From positions 62,507,897 through 62,571,896 of the forward strand of contig CP136063.1 in assembly GCA_032622095.1 (NCBI GenBank): a DNA stretch of 64,000 bases. The letters run 5' to 3'. Positions 34,690-45,514 of this stretch are shown here, in pieces (position 1 is the stretch's first letter; every line of letters starts with the position of its first letter). A program made the translations under genes and the position numbers. The notes below the pieces were generated by a model that saw nothing but the letters and a program-made list of their open reading frames with translations, ran no database searches and had not been told where the DNA came from. The stretch is from Siphonodentalium dalli (Eukaryota; Mollusca; Scaphopoda; Gadilida; Siphonodentaliidae).

Positions 34690-35720
34690 GCCATTTTTGC
34701 CACCTTAAGTTGATTATTTGTGTCAACCGGCTTACCTGCCATTTTCCATTGATAATGGGCCTTTTTACTTTCTTGTATCGCACTGGCTATGTTTGGATTC
34801 CATTGTTTTTTACCTTTTGAGCTTTTTTATGTCTTTTGGCTGGTGTGGCTTTCTCTGCTGCATTTATTAGCATTTGGCTGAATTTCACAATGGATTCTTC
34901 CACATTGTTTTTTATAGTGGTCTGCGTTAGGTAATTAGATTTATTTATATGCTGTCTGTAAAGGTCTAAATCACATTTTTTTCCAGTTTGTTCTTTTTTG
35001 TGAGATGTTTTCATGACTACTTTATATTTTTATAAAAGGTGCTATTTTCATTTTGACTTTGATGAGTTCATGATCAGATACATTTGATGGAACATCGATA
35101 ACTTGCATATTTGATAAAATTTTATCGTGTTTTGTGGATTCATCAAAGTAGTCGATGACAGATTGTGATTTCCCATTATGATGTCTAAATGTGAATTCCG
35201 GGACATATCCATTGCGTGTGGTAAGCTCGTGGTCTATATAGAACTTTTTGAAAAGTTTGTCTTGTTCATTAGGTGGTTGTCTGTCTAATGAAGCATTCCC
35301 CCTGCTATTATTATTTTATGATCTGCGTTTTTTATCATAAGAGCATATATTTTTTCCAGTGTCTCATTGTATTCGTCTTTTTTATCAGCCGAGTGAGTGT
35401 TACTGGGCATGTAAGCATTTATTAAGCATATATTTGCTGGGCTGCTTTTGATTGTAATACAGATAATCTTTAGCGTCTATAATTTTATTGAGATTTTTGT
35501 GCCATAAGGTTGATACTCCCCCATAGCCCCTAATCCTCATGTTTAGTGGTTGTGGTTCATTCTGATCAACTGACTTACTGAAGTTTTTAAAGTTTTCAGC
35601 CAGATCTTTTATTTCGAGCAATTTGATATTGGAAAAGCCAGTGTTCTTGGATACAGTGTTCTTGCAATAGCAACTGTACAACTGAAACCATGAATAATAG
35701 CATAAGAAAAACATATTTCA
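34690..35720 (-). pseudogene. LINE (non-LTR) endonuclease and linker remnant
   Basis: Minus-strand frames, broken by shifts, read GGVSTLWHKNLN, then INAYMPSNTH..DEYNETLEKIYALM, then KNADHKIIIAG. These are landmarks of the AP-type endonuclease of animal LINEs (NAYxP and the IIAG strand). The frame at 34787-35014 (DLDLYRQHINKSN...AAEKATPAK) and its continuation (ESKKAHYQWKMAG) resemble the linker before the reverse transcriptase. No reverse transcriptase follows, because the LTR element begins at 34529 and nothing LINE-like resumes beyond it. Confidence 0.6.
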
Positions 35721-35779
35721 AATACGTAACTATCACACTTTTCAGAATTTTCAGACATTGGTAAACACTGCAAATTTAG

Positions 35780-35858
35780 GCAGAAAATAATATTTGGTCA
35801 TGAACTGTTCATGAACATTCATGAAAGTTCATCACTTCATGAATTCTATCTCGCTGGG
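35780..35858. mobile_element. hAT-type terminus with GTTCATGAAC words (right end)
   Basis: The sequence ends ...CATGAATTCTATCTCGCTG. Its reverse complement CAGCGAGATAGAATTCATGAA has the CAGNG start typical of hAT termini. Repeats of 'gttcatgaac/attcatgaa' precede it. The opposite end of a relative, CAGCGAGATGGAATTCATGAA, is at 48617. Confidence 0.5.
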
Positions 35859-35868
35859 GACGCTTATG

Positions 35869-36900
35869 TTAGATAGGCAGTACAGCACTGTAGAAGTTCA
35901 TAACTAATCTTGTGTGCAGTGGCCGGTCAAATAAAGCCGATATTACTTTATTTTTCCTCCTTTGTCCATCTTCAGTCAAGTTCTTCTTTGACAGCTGCTT
36001 CTGAATAATCTTAATAGCATCCATATCTTCCATTGGTGTTGACAATCTCACATAGATTTGCACAATTGATGCAAGGTGGTGGAGTTGGTCATCTTTTCTC
36101 AGGAAAGAGTAATAGAATATAGAATATGCATCCAACATTCTCAAGGTACTAATTGTCACATCTAAGGACGATAACCACTGACATACAAATTTATCTGCTT
36201 GAGTATGTTTAACCCTTTTAGCGCCAGGGGCCGATCTCATCGGCCCTTAACTTACGGTCTGTAAAATCAGCCCTAAAAAAATTGAAAAAAAAAAAAAAAC
36301 AATTTTGGGTTGAATTTTTTTTTGGCTATGCTTAAGCATGCTATAGCGAATTTAAAAACAAACTGGATAGAACCTTAAGGGCATGTTATAACTCAAAACT
36401 ATCACCAAGTATTCATAGTAATAATTTTGATGCCCATGAAAAACGTAAGATTCCCTGGCACTAAACCTACAAAATAAGTCTGTTAAAGAATATAAGAAAA
36501 AATTATTAAAATTGTAAAAATTTATGAAAAATTGTTAGGCCAATGTATTCTCTTATGTATGCGAGGCGACCTATGGTTGACTCGCATATATAAGAGAATG
36601 CATTGGCACAGGGTATATGGGTTGATACAAAATTTCGGACCTGGCACTGAAAAGTTTAATGCCAATCAAGCCACAAATCTTTTGAAGTGCCTCTCTCAGA
36701 TCTGCAGACCACTTAAAGTCATTGAAAAGATTGGAGTATAAAATCTCAAGACTTCCATCAAATGGCGAACACAATTTTTTTGCAGCATTGTGGATAGTGT
36801 AACAAGTGTCACTGTCAACATCGAGTAGTTGTGGCATTCTGTATCTTAGTCGTTTCTCAAAACCAGATTTGGAGTCACGCAAAACATTACAGGAATCCAT
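35869..36900 (-). pseudogene. hAT-like transposase fragment split by a MITE
   Basis: Two minus-strand frames are halves of one protein. 36900-36660 reads RMPQLLDVDSDTCYTIHNAAKKLC..PFDG..LREALQKICGLIGI. 36208-35869 continues KHTQADKFVCQWLSSLDVTIS..LDAYSIFYYSFL. The C..x..WLSS pattern and the long helical region fit the central part of hAT-like transposases in animals. The interruption at 36213-36655 is a TTAA MITE; reading across one TTAA restores a single frame. N- and C-terminal parts are missing and a hAT-type terminus of another element abuts at 35858. Confidence 0.6.
36213..36655. mobile_element. TTAA MITE inside the hAT-like coding sequence (family C)
   Basis: The left end is TTAA-CCCTTTTAGCGCCAGG (36209-36228). 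The right end is CCTGGCACTGAAAAGT-TTAA (36640-36659), the inverted counterpart with a few mutations. The TTAA is duplicated. The interior has the GCCAATGTATTCTCTTATGTATGCGAG palindrome at 36537-36606 and a near-terminal GGGCCGAT-type palindrome. Confidence 0.8.
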
Positions 36901-37337
36901 ATTAAAGGATTTTAGGTTTTAGGAGGCTGTGATGCATTGGATTAGATATTAGATTTTGTTGATGCTGCAGAATTATGTGACATATCAATGTAGCTAGCAT
37001 CAACTTGCGAGCATTTTAGCTTGCAGTAATATCCTGTTTCATTGCATATGTCTCCCTCTAAAAACAATTGGATGCCATCCCCAAGGAAAAACCTAAGATC
37101 AGATAATTTGTTATATTAGAGGTTTTTAAAGAGCCTTCTGTATGACTAGAATGTTGGATGATTTTGATGTTATAACTTTCTGGCTTCTTGAAATGAATGT
37201 CTTTTTCGGCCCCTAACTTTTGTATTTGTAATTCACTGTTATACTGGTACACTCCATATACACTGTTACTTTGGTTGTTCTTAATTCAGTTTCTCTCAGT
37301 CATGATCAGACCTAATGATATTAAAATCCCGAATTAA

Positions 37338-37442
37338 CTGTTTGAGTGCCAGGTCGATTTTTGTATCAACCCATATACCCTGTGCCAATGCATTCTCTTA
37401 TATATGTGAGTCGACCATAGGTCGTCTCGCATATATAAGAGA

Positions 37443-37487
<45 letters not shown>

Positions 37488-37571
37488 TTTTAATAATTTA
37501 TTCTTATATTCTTTAACAGACTTATTTTGTAGGTTTAGGGCCGATGAGATCGGCCCCTGGCACTCAAAGGG
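37338..37571. mobile_element. TTAA MITE family C with a 37-T run
   Basis: TTAA-CTGTTTGAGTGCCAGG (37334-37353) and CCTGGCACTCAAAGGG-TTAA (37556-37575) are inverted termini. One palindromic module (37382-37446) is followed directly by a run of about 37 T where the rest of the element would be. The T-run makes the local assembly length uncertain. Confidence 0.75.
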
Positions 37572-37575
37572 TTAA

Positions 37576-38400
37576 AAACCATAATTAAACAAACAAATAA
37601 AGGTAAGACCCGTTCCCTTCGCTATGTGAGTGTTATGAGACATACTAGGGCCTATACCAATATATCAAATTGCACACACACCATTCTGAATCGTAATGAC
37701 CCAGATCTCTTGAGTGTTTGTGAGTCACAATCAGGCTTGGAATATTGCTCAAACTGCCTGTGGACGACACAGAAATCTGGGTCCAACTAGTATCCAAAGA
37801 GAATTCCTCAAATTCAATAAAAGAATCAATATATTTGCTGTCTACATTCAGCACTTGTTGTTGATCCCATAAATCTATGTTGAGTTTTCAAAGTTTGACA
37901 AGATGCTTCAAGATAAGAGGACGTCTTTGGATGAGTACACCATAGTATTTTGGCTAGATCCTTTGTTATGGGCGAAGGATTACATACGGACGATCTAGTC
38001 TTTCGATTATCAACTTGACGAACTGATAAAGACTCATGCCAGATTCATCAGATATCATAAATATCTGATGAGTCTTCCCAGGAGCGAGTATAACAACTTA
38101 CTCGACTACTGGAAATATTTTAATATACAAAAGTATTAATACAGTATTTATATTCGATGAAAACATTTCATGTAGGTTTTACGTTTGCTGTTTTCTAAAC
38201 AGTATTGCTATGTGTTTTGATATTCTGTTTTATATGTGTATGTACAATGGTCAGTTTCTAAATACCGGTAGTTCTGGCCCCAATCGAGCACTCCTGCTCG
38301 GATTTGTGTGTTTTTAGTTGTATATAATCTGTTTCGTTTTAGTCTAATTCACTGTCATTTCTGTTCACAGTTACTTCACTCGATTTTGATAATCTGTTTC
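37576..38400. other. No recognisable gene; SINE-like 3' part begins
   Basis: There are no convincing exons. A near-palindrome ('catcagatatcataaatatctgatg') lies at about 38047-38071. Sequence from about 38270 leads into the SINE-like tail ending at 38436. Confidence 0.4.
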
Positions 38401-38440
38401 TTCTCGTCGTGATATGGCTTTATTGCTAAAACGACGTTAA

Positions 38441-38832
38441 CCCTTTACCCAACAGAAGGGCCCTGTGCCAATGCATTCTCTTATATATGCGAGTCGACCA
38501 TAGGTCGCCTCGCATATATAAGAGAATGCATTGGCTTAACACATTAAAAATTATAAAATTGTTAAAGAATGTAAGAAAATAATGGTAAAAAGTGTTAAAA
38601 AAAGATTTTTTTAGGCCAATGCATTCTCTTATATATGCGAAGCGACCTATGGTCGACTCGCATATATAAGAGAATGCATTGGCACAGGGCATAACTGTAA
38701 CTATCACAATGTGGTCAAGGAGCCGGTTCCAATGATATCCATATTTGTATGGTTCTATTGAGACAGACCGAAGATATTATAGGCTGTTGAAGCTTTATTT
38801 GGCCGGTTTTGGCCGGTTTGTTGGGTAAAGGG
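38441..38832. mobile_element. TTAA MITE family B inserted in a SINE tail
   Basis: Perfect termini CCCTTTACCCAACA / TGTTGGGTAAAGGG with TTAA on both sides (38437-38440 and 38833-38836). Removing it rejoins 'aaacgacgTTAA' with 'accccaatcaatcaatca', the typical 3' tail of mollusc SINEs. It contains the two ~68-bp palindromic modules (38467-38534 and 38613-38682). Confidence 0.85.
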
Positions 38833-38999
38833 TTAAACCCCAATCAATCAATCATAAATCTCTGGATTTAGTTGCAGTACCCCTTATAATAATCTGTTGC
38901 ACATTTGAATATCAATAAGAAGTTTGTCCATAAATTTCAAGCTGAGCATATTGCCCCTCGCACATGATACCGATGTAATCGCTAGTGGAGAGAAATTAA

Positions 39000-39760
39000 T
39001 GAAATCCTGGCCGACGAAAATTGGCAGACGGACAGTTAAACGTAAGCTCTGCTTGGTTAAAAACTAATCACATGACGTCGTGGGCATGAGCGCTGAGTAT
39101 AGCAAAGATCAAATCGGGCCGATGTCGCATCAAAATCAAACGTGTTTGATCGCCATGATTTAGCTGCGATCTGATCGTGAGTATGCATGTGCAGTCAGAG
39201 TACTCACGATCAAATCGTATCGTGTGCGAGTGGCCTATGCAAGAGATCTGGGCCATGTTGACCTGGCAATCACCATGTTTATTAGAAAACAGACCAGAAC
39301 AGACACCAATGCAGTTAGATGAAAATTTCACTAAATTTCTACATAACCATTATCTCAATATTAAGCTTTATACGTATGGTGGTATAACAGAGCACATTGC
39401 TAGCTGATTTAAACAAATAATCATTCATTGAGGTATAATAATGATGACAGCAACACAAATATAGAGCCTGCCTGGCTTTGAACATATAAAATTCAAGCTA
39501 GAAACTGACTACGAAACAATGCGAGAGTGCACAGTATTTTAAAGCTTATTTCAAAACAAATAATAATGCATACTGTGCAGTTGGTTTCTTGAACATGGCT
39601 TTTGATCTGTTTTTTTCTTCAGTTATGAAGTTATGTACAGTGTTTTTTTTATCTTCTTCCAATTGATTCTTTTCAGTGGTTCATTTTCTTGTATCACCTT
39701 TTCACGCTCTGATTTGGAAGTTTTTCCAGTGCCCTCTTATCCCTCAAAAAAGAAAAATTG
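39000..39760. other. No gene recognised
   Basis: A short inverted motif around 'gatcaaatcg / cgatttgatc' (39105-39215) is the only structure seen. The open frames here have no visible similarity to known families. Confidence 0.4.
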
Positions 39761-40075
39761 AGGGGCAGTGGCTCAGTTTTTAAGGTGCTCTGATCAACAC
39801 CAACTCTCTCTCCAGTGCTGGCGATATGGGTTCAATTCCCGGTGGAGTCATCGCTGACTTTGTATCCCATATCGCTATCTGGGGGAGTTACCAGTTACTT
39901 GCCGATGGTCAGTGTTTTTGCCATGCTCAACGTGTCATTCTTCCAGCCAGTGAAATCAATGCTAGATTTATCTTAGTGCACAAACTATCTCTCCACCAAT
40001 AAAACTGACAACGTCATGATATAGCCTTGGCTGCTGAAAGGGACGTTAAACACCAATAAATAAATAAGCAAATAA
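39761..40075 (+). mobile_element. tRNA-headed SINE
   Basis: The head reads 'ggggcagtggctcagtttttaagg' with an A-box-like 'tggctcagt', followed by a B box 'gggttcaattccc' (39828-39840), the RNA polymerase III promoter layout of tRNA-derived SINEs. The body ends in 'ctgaaagggacgttaaacaccaataaataaataag', a tail shared with the SINE fragment at 38400-38440. Confidence 0.75.
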
Positions 40076-40662
40076 GGATGAACTTGTTAAGTTCATTAAT
40101 CTTGGTTAAATCAGAGAATGAAGCTGAATTTATGTAGGTTGTCACTGTTCACATTTACGCAATTTTGTGAAGACAGGTGATTAAAGACATATTGTGGACT
40201 TGTTCGGGACATTGATAAGTTAATACTTATGCGATATCGCAACGTGTATTGTAGCATTCTACTAATGTCGGCAAAAAATATAAAGAAATCGACTCCATAG
40301 AAAACATCATCTGAACTATGCTCAATTGTAAATATTTACATCTCGATTCAGGACGCAACTTTTTGTGATAAACTAACACAATTGATATCGACATCGAAAG
40401 TCATTTGATAAATATATAAAAATGACAGCGTGGCTGTCAATTTCGATTAATATTCGTAAAAAATAACTACTTTGAGCAAGTTTATTCTCAATTTCTATCC
40501 GATCACCCTACCAGAGTGTTTCACATCAATGTTGGATGATGTATTTGAGTGAATGAGTGAGTGAGTTTATATTTATTAATTGTGTATTAAATGTGGCAAG
40601 AAATCTGAAATAAATATCCAATTTAAGGAATGGAATAATGTATGTGAATTAGTACCTGTATT

Positions 40663-40874
40663 AATTAATTTTGATGTATCGGCTTCTGTCTTAATAATTG
40701 AGATGTCTTCGGATTCGTAAATGTCATCGAACTCAGAGTTCACTGGCAATGGGACATAAGATGATTCAGCATCCTTCTCCGGCAGAGGATGCAGTTGAGG
40801 TTGTGGTTGATGTTGAAGTTGTGGTTGAGGCTGTGGTTGTGTTTGAGGCTGAGGTTGTGGTTGTTGAGGCTGTG
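40663..40874 (-). CDS. Candidate exon: PQ-repeat plus acidic segment
   Basis: On the minus strand a pyrimidine-containing stretch and 'ccacag' precede a frame of alternating P and Q (PQPQPQTQPQPQPQ), then LPEKDAESSYVPLPVNSEFDD and SEDISIIKTEADTSK. It ends at ATTAATACAG|GTACTAAT, a plausible donor. The acidic tail after low complexity resembles a transcription-factor activation region, but no domain is visible. Its phase does not match the exon at 41385-42141, so it may not be the next exon. Confidence 0.35.
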
Positions 40875-41384
40875 GTTAAGGCCGAGAATGACACATGTAA
40901 AACAATCTTCATTGATAACATTACCAAATAGTGAACTAACTTCACTAATTAACAGAACTTCAACTTTGATCATTCCAACTGACTAAATTAAAGTAATATA
41001 TAAATATAACTTTGGCACCAAGGATATTAAGGCTAGCCTGGCCATTATAACAAAATGCCAGAGAAAGCTCTATGTAGTTTTTCACCACTGAAAGGGACTC
41101 GCACTAATATTGTGAAATACAGCTACTCAAAGACCTGCTTCATAATCCATGACTGCATAGACTGATGATAGTTCAGAATCATGTCTAAAATTCAACACTC
41201 ATTTTGCAGACTGTAAAAGGTTTGAAAAAAACAAAATACAAACAAATTTAAAAAAAACATTTGGACAAAATTCTAATGTTTTGTTGAAAATATAGAAAGA
41301 AATTATAGGTCGACCCTAAATTTCGGCAGGTTGTATGGTCAGGTAACTGGAAACATACATGTTTTTTTGCCTAACTATACTTAC

Positions 41385-42141
41385 ATGATATTTCTAATTT
41401 CTAAATGTCCAGCTGCCAGGATGAGATTACACTTTCTTGAGCCCATATTTGAGGGGTCACCAATATCCATGTCAGCTGGATAACCAATGATATCAAGGGT
41501 GTACTTGCCATCTTTGATATCTTGATATGGCATTCCTCCTGTTTGTCCATCTTTGATATCTGGATATGGCATTCCTCCTGTTTGTCCAGCCATCTTTGAT
41601 ATCTTGATATTCCTCCTGTTTGTCCAGCCATCTTTGATATCTTGATATGGCATTCCTCCTGTTTGTCCATCTTTGATATCTGGATATGGCATTCCTCCTG
41701 TTTGTCCAGCCATCTTTGATATCTTGATATTCCTCCTGTTTGTCCAGCCATCTTTGATATCTTGATATGGCATTCCTCCTGTTTGTCCATCTTTGATATC
41801 TGGATATGGCATTCCTCCTGTTTGTCCAGGCATCTTTGATATCTTGATATGGCATTCCTCCTGTTTGTCCATCTTTGATATCTGGATATGGCATTCCTCC
41901 TGTTTGTCCAGGCATCTTTGATATCTTGATATGGCATTCCTCCTGTTTGTCCAGGCATCTTTGATATCTTGATATTCCTCCTGTTTGTCCATCTTTGATA
42001 TCTTGATATGGCATTCCTCCTGTTTGTCCAGCCATCTTTGATATCTTGATATGGCATTCCTCCTGTTTGTCCATCTTTGATATCTTGATATGGCATTCCT
42101 CCTGTTTGTCCATCTTTGATATCTTGATATGGCATTCCGAC
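41385..42141 (-). CDS. Candidate exon carrying a coding minisatellite
   Basis: The minus-strand exon is bounded by an acceptor (AAAAG| at 42142) and a strong donor (AT|GTAAGTATAG at 41384). The unique end reads KYTLDIIGYPADMDIGDP, then SNMGSRKCNLILAAGHLEIRN, a convincing protein segment I cannot assign. The rest is about 15 tandem units (41509-42135) read in turn as MPYQDIKDGQTGG, AISRYQRWTNRRN or DKQEECHIKISKM, depending on frame. The frame that is phase-consistent with the upstream candidate exon 43125-43199 stays open through the whole array and exits into KYTLDIIGYP. Confidence 0.45.
41509..42135. repeat. 38/39/43-bp minisatellite, ~15 units
   Basis: The basic unit is 'catctttgatatcttgatatggcattcctcctgtttgtc' (39 bp). 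Variants have a 4-bp 'cagc/cagg' addition (43 bp), a 5-bp loss of 'ggcat' (38 bp after the addition), or ctgg for cttg. None of the variants introduces a stop in any of the three minus-strand frames. Confidence 0.9.
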
Positions 42142-42249
42142 CTTTTATATAATATTGAGTAGAGTGGGGTAAGGTTTAATTCATTTGTTTGAAACCTTTG
42201 ATTTAAGATTAAATAATAACAAAAATAAAATACAATAACTTCAAGTGTG

Positions 42250-42690
42250 GTATTTATGACTGAAAATCCAAAAAAAATAATTTAATATTTATTTTCGGCT
42301 ATTTTTCAGACAAAAAAAATCCTATAACTCTCTGGCAAAAATTATTGGATCGGACTCAAATTCAAACTTGACCTGCAAAATCATGTAGACAGAACCCATA
42401 TCTGAAGTTGATTTGTACACCAAATTTGGTTCAGTTCACTCGATTCAATCTAAAGATATCATCTGGAAACCGCATATCGGGTAAAATCTTAGTCGAAAAA
42501 GTGGCATAACTCAGTCAAAATAATGCGGACAAAACCCATATTCGGACTTGATCTGTATTTTGGGGTGGTAAACTAATATACCAAATTTGGTTCAGTTCAC
42601 CAGATTCAATCTAATGTTATCATTCGGAAACAGCAAATCAGGTAAATTTTAAGTCGAAAAAGGGACATAACTCAGTCAAAATAATACGGG
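42250..42690 (-). repeat. Helentron/HINE-type repeat body, minus orientation
   Basis: Repeated blocks of 'cataactcagtcaaaataat', 'ccaaatttggttcagttcac' and 'atatcatctggaaac' are the reverse of the 'gataactttag..accaaatttggtat..gagttatgcccc' bodies seen at 2708-3492 and 45680-46500. The ends could not be placed. Confidence 0.5.
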
Positions 42691-43124
42691 GTGGGTAATA
42701 AAAGTATCATGAGATTGCTAACTAACTAAACTAAACTAAACTATAACTAACTAATCGAGAGGTTGTGATTTGAAAAATTTTAACTTTTAACTAACCATGG
42801 CAATTTTGTTAGTGCATTGCACCACATGTTCTGTCCAAGCTCTCACGTATATGAAGTTAAACTGTCAGTCATTTGATTTTAATTTATTATGCACTCATGA
42901 ATAATAACATGTATACCGTGGCACATACCACACACATCTATATGGATATTCACAGAACCGACGATGCAACATCCAGAAAGGCGTTTTTGATTACTTTCAT
43001 CCTCTGACAGGGGACATATCCGACATATACGCCTAATGTTAGAAAGCATAGTGGATATAAAACCATAAATATACATATAATCATATTAAATTTCAGCTGA
43101 AAATATCCACAAATAGAGGCTTAC

Positions 43125-43199
43125 CCCAAGCTTGGCTCATAACTTTCCTAGCTCTACGTCTAAGTACTCTAACTGCTTCTTTTGGTGGTCTTACGTTAT
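43125..43199 (-). CDS. Candidate 75-nt exon, basic (RPPKEAVRVLRRRARK)
   Basis: Acceptor ATTCCAG| (43200-43206) and donor G|GTAAGC (43119-43124) bracket a minus-strand frame reading NVRPPKEAVRVLRRRARKV then MSQAWG. It enters with two bases and leaves with one, which joins in phase to the exon at 41385-42141. The highly basic helix could bind nucleic acid; the family is unknown. Confidence 0.4.
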
Positions 43200-43710
43200 C
43201 TGGAATAACATTACATTATTAGATGATAATTTGATGAAAAAAACTAATCAATTATTCAATGAAAATTCTGTTCTGTAATAGCTTATTCGGGTCTATGTTT
43301 ATTTGTTTGACGGGCGGCGTCCGACCCCCAAAACTATACAACATAGAATTCTATTGATGTATTCTGACTATTTTTGGTATGTGTTTATTGTCACATGGAA
43401 ACAGAATCTACAGATAATAAACACAAATTTAGGTAATTTTCCAATATAAATTAGGGTTTACAGACAAAAATACAAACTTTGTATTTGAAGACCAAAATGA
43501 TATGTAGGTCTGAATGTAAGATATGTTCTTTGTGGAAGAAACTCAAGTTACTCAATATTCTGGTGTGTACTTTTATTGAAATTTGCTCATTTGTCAAATC
43601 CATGTATATGATGATAAGAGTTTGAAATTCATGTTCATTGCATTTGGTAATTTACTTAACATGCACCAAATCTTTCCAGTTTCATAAAATCTATCCCATA
43701 TCTTCTGTCA

Positions 43711-44771
43711 CTACCCGTGGTCAGCCCATAATATATTACTACCCGTAGTCAGCCCATAATATCGTACTACCTGTAGTTAGCCCATAATATATTACTACCC
43801 GTAGTCAGCCCATAATATATTACTACCCGTAGTTAGCCCATAATATAGTAATACCCATAGTTAGCCCATAATATATTACTACCAGTAGTTAGCCCATAAT
43901 ATATTACTACCCGTAGTTAGCCCATAATATATTACTACCCGTAGTTAGCCCATAATATATTACTACCCGTAGTTAGCCCATAATATATTACTACCCGTAG
44001 TCAGCCCATAATATATTACTACCCGTAGTCAGCCCATAATATAGTACTACCCATAGTCAGCCCATAATATATTACTACCCGTAGTCAGCCCATAATATAT
44101 CACTACCCGTAGTCAGCCCATAATATATTACTACCCGTAGTCAGCCCATAATATATTACTACCCGTAGTCAGCCCATAATATATTACTACCCGTAGTCGG
44201 CCCATAATATATTACTACCCGTAGTCGGCCCATAATATATTACTACCCGTAGTCGGCCCATAATATATTACTACCCGTAGTCGGCCCATAATATAGTACT
44301 ACCCGTAGTCAGCCCATAATATATGACTACCCGTAGTCAGCCCATAATATATTACTACCCGTAGTCAGCCCATAATATATTACTACCCGTAGTCAGCCCA
44401 TAATATATTACTACCCGTAGTCACCCCATAATATATTACTACCCGTAGTCAGCCCATAATATATTACTACCCGTAGTCAGCCCATAATATATTACTACCC
44501 GTAGTCAGCCCATAATATATTACTACCCGTAGTCAGCCCATAACATATTACTACCCGTAGTCAGCCCATAATATAGTACTACCCGTAGTCAGCCCATAAT
44601 ATATTACTACCCGTAGTCAGCCCATAATATATTACTATCCGTAGTCAGCCCATTATATATTACTACCCGTAGTCAGCCCATAATATATTACTACCCGTAG
44701 TCAGCCCATAATATATTACTATCCGTAGTCAGCCCATTATATATTACTACCCGTAGTCAGCCCATAATATA
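43711..44771. repeat. 28-bp minisatellite, about 38 copies
   Basis: The unit is 'acccgtagtcagcccataatatattact'. Sub-variants cluster: 'gttagccc' units at the left, 'gtcggccc' in a run near 44190-44290, and 'atccgtag..cattata' near the right end. The clustering implies local unit-by-unit expansion. The array lies between two candidate exons, so it is probably intronic. Confidence 0.95.
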
Positions 44772-44830
44772 TTTGGCATTGAAAATCAGTGATGAAATGT
44801 TAACCAATGAGAAAACAATCTGAAACTTAC

Positions 44831-44977
44831 TTGAAAGGTGGCTGCAGAAGTAAAATGCAGTTTTTGGTCATTAATGAACTTCGCTCCTTTCGAGCAACCC
44901 AATACTGTGTGTGTCCCACCATCTGGTGCTACAGCTACTCCACCTATTGAGCCACCAATTCTCTCCAGAATATCACA
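44831..44977 (-). CDS. Candidate 147-nt exon (CDILERIGGSIGGVAVAPDG)
   Basis: A minus-strand exon with acceptor TTCTAG| (44978) and a consensus donor CAA|GTAAGT (44825-44830). The 49 codons read CDILERIGGSIGGVAVAPDG, then GTHTVLGCSKGAKF and INDQKLHFTSAATFQ. The composition is protein-like and the ends are clean, so this is the best host-type exon in the window. I do not recognise the family. It ends on a codon boundary, which does not fit the entry phase of 43125-43199, so an exon may be missing between them. Confidence 0.5.
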
Positions 44978-45086
44978 CTAGAACAACATATAGACCCCAG
45001 TCAATTAATCAGTTTTTTTTTTTATCAAAATTGGATATCAGTTAGGTAAAATCACAGCATAGGAATTAACACCATATAAAACATAT

Positions 45087-45177
45087 ACAGTAATGCTCTA
45101 ATTAATCGACCAAATCCTGAAAAGTTACCCATAATTCTGCTGTGGTTAAGGAGTTGATTAATTAGAGCATTACTGTA
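45087..45177. mobile_element. 91-bp MITE with TA-flanked 21-bp termini
   Basis: 'TA-cagtaatgctctaattaatc' and 'gattaattagagcattactg-TA' are inverted termini around a 50-bp centre. TA flanks and a CAGTA start fit a pogo/Tc1-mariner-type MITE. Confidence 0.7.
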
Positions 45178-45514
45178 GCACAATGTCTTCCTATACACTA
45201 TGATATATTAGTCATTGTATAAATACGGTTATACTATACACAAGATTGATATCTTCACTCAGTAAACACACCTAAAACAAAAATGTTGTAATTTGTAAAA
45301 GTGTTTTATATAGGGAGTGCCGTTTTAAATAAAGAAATCTGTTTTTTCTACCAAAGTCAAAATATGCCCATAACTCCTGAAAACTCCAGATATCATGAAA
45401 TTTAAATTATCTCCTTTCTATCTCTCTCTCTCTCTGGTCACAATGCAAAAAGTAAGTCTGACTACAACTCCATGAAAGTTTACAATTGCCGAACGGTCAT
45501 AATGGGCCACAAAC

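Noticed and set aside
38047-38090. CTGATGAGTC near 38066 as a second hammerhead core
   Set aside because: No GAAA follows at a workable distance, and the motif is part of a short palindrome (catcagatat..atatctgatg).
40740-40973. 77-aa ORF rich in N and H on the minus strand
   Set aside because: It is another frame of the PQ-repeat tract. The PQ frame is longer, has splice-like ends and a non-repetitive acidic continuation.
41381-42135. Three long overlapping ORFs of 203-244 aa as independent proteins
   Set aside because: They are three frames of one tandem repeat without stops. At most one is used, inside the candidate exon 41385-42141.
43711-44771. CRISPR-like regular array
   Set aside because: The 28-bp units are directly contiguous with no unique spacers, in a eukaryotic context. 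It is a minisatellite.
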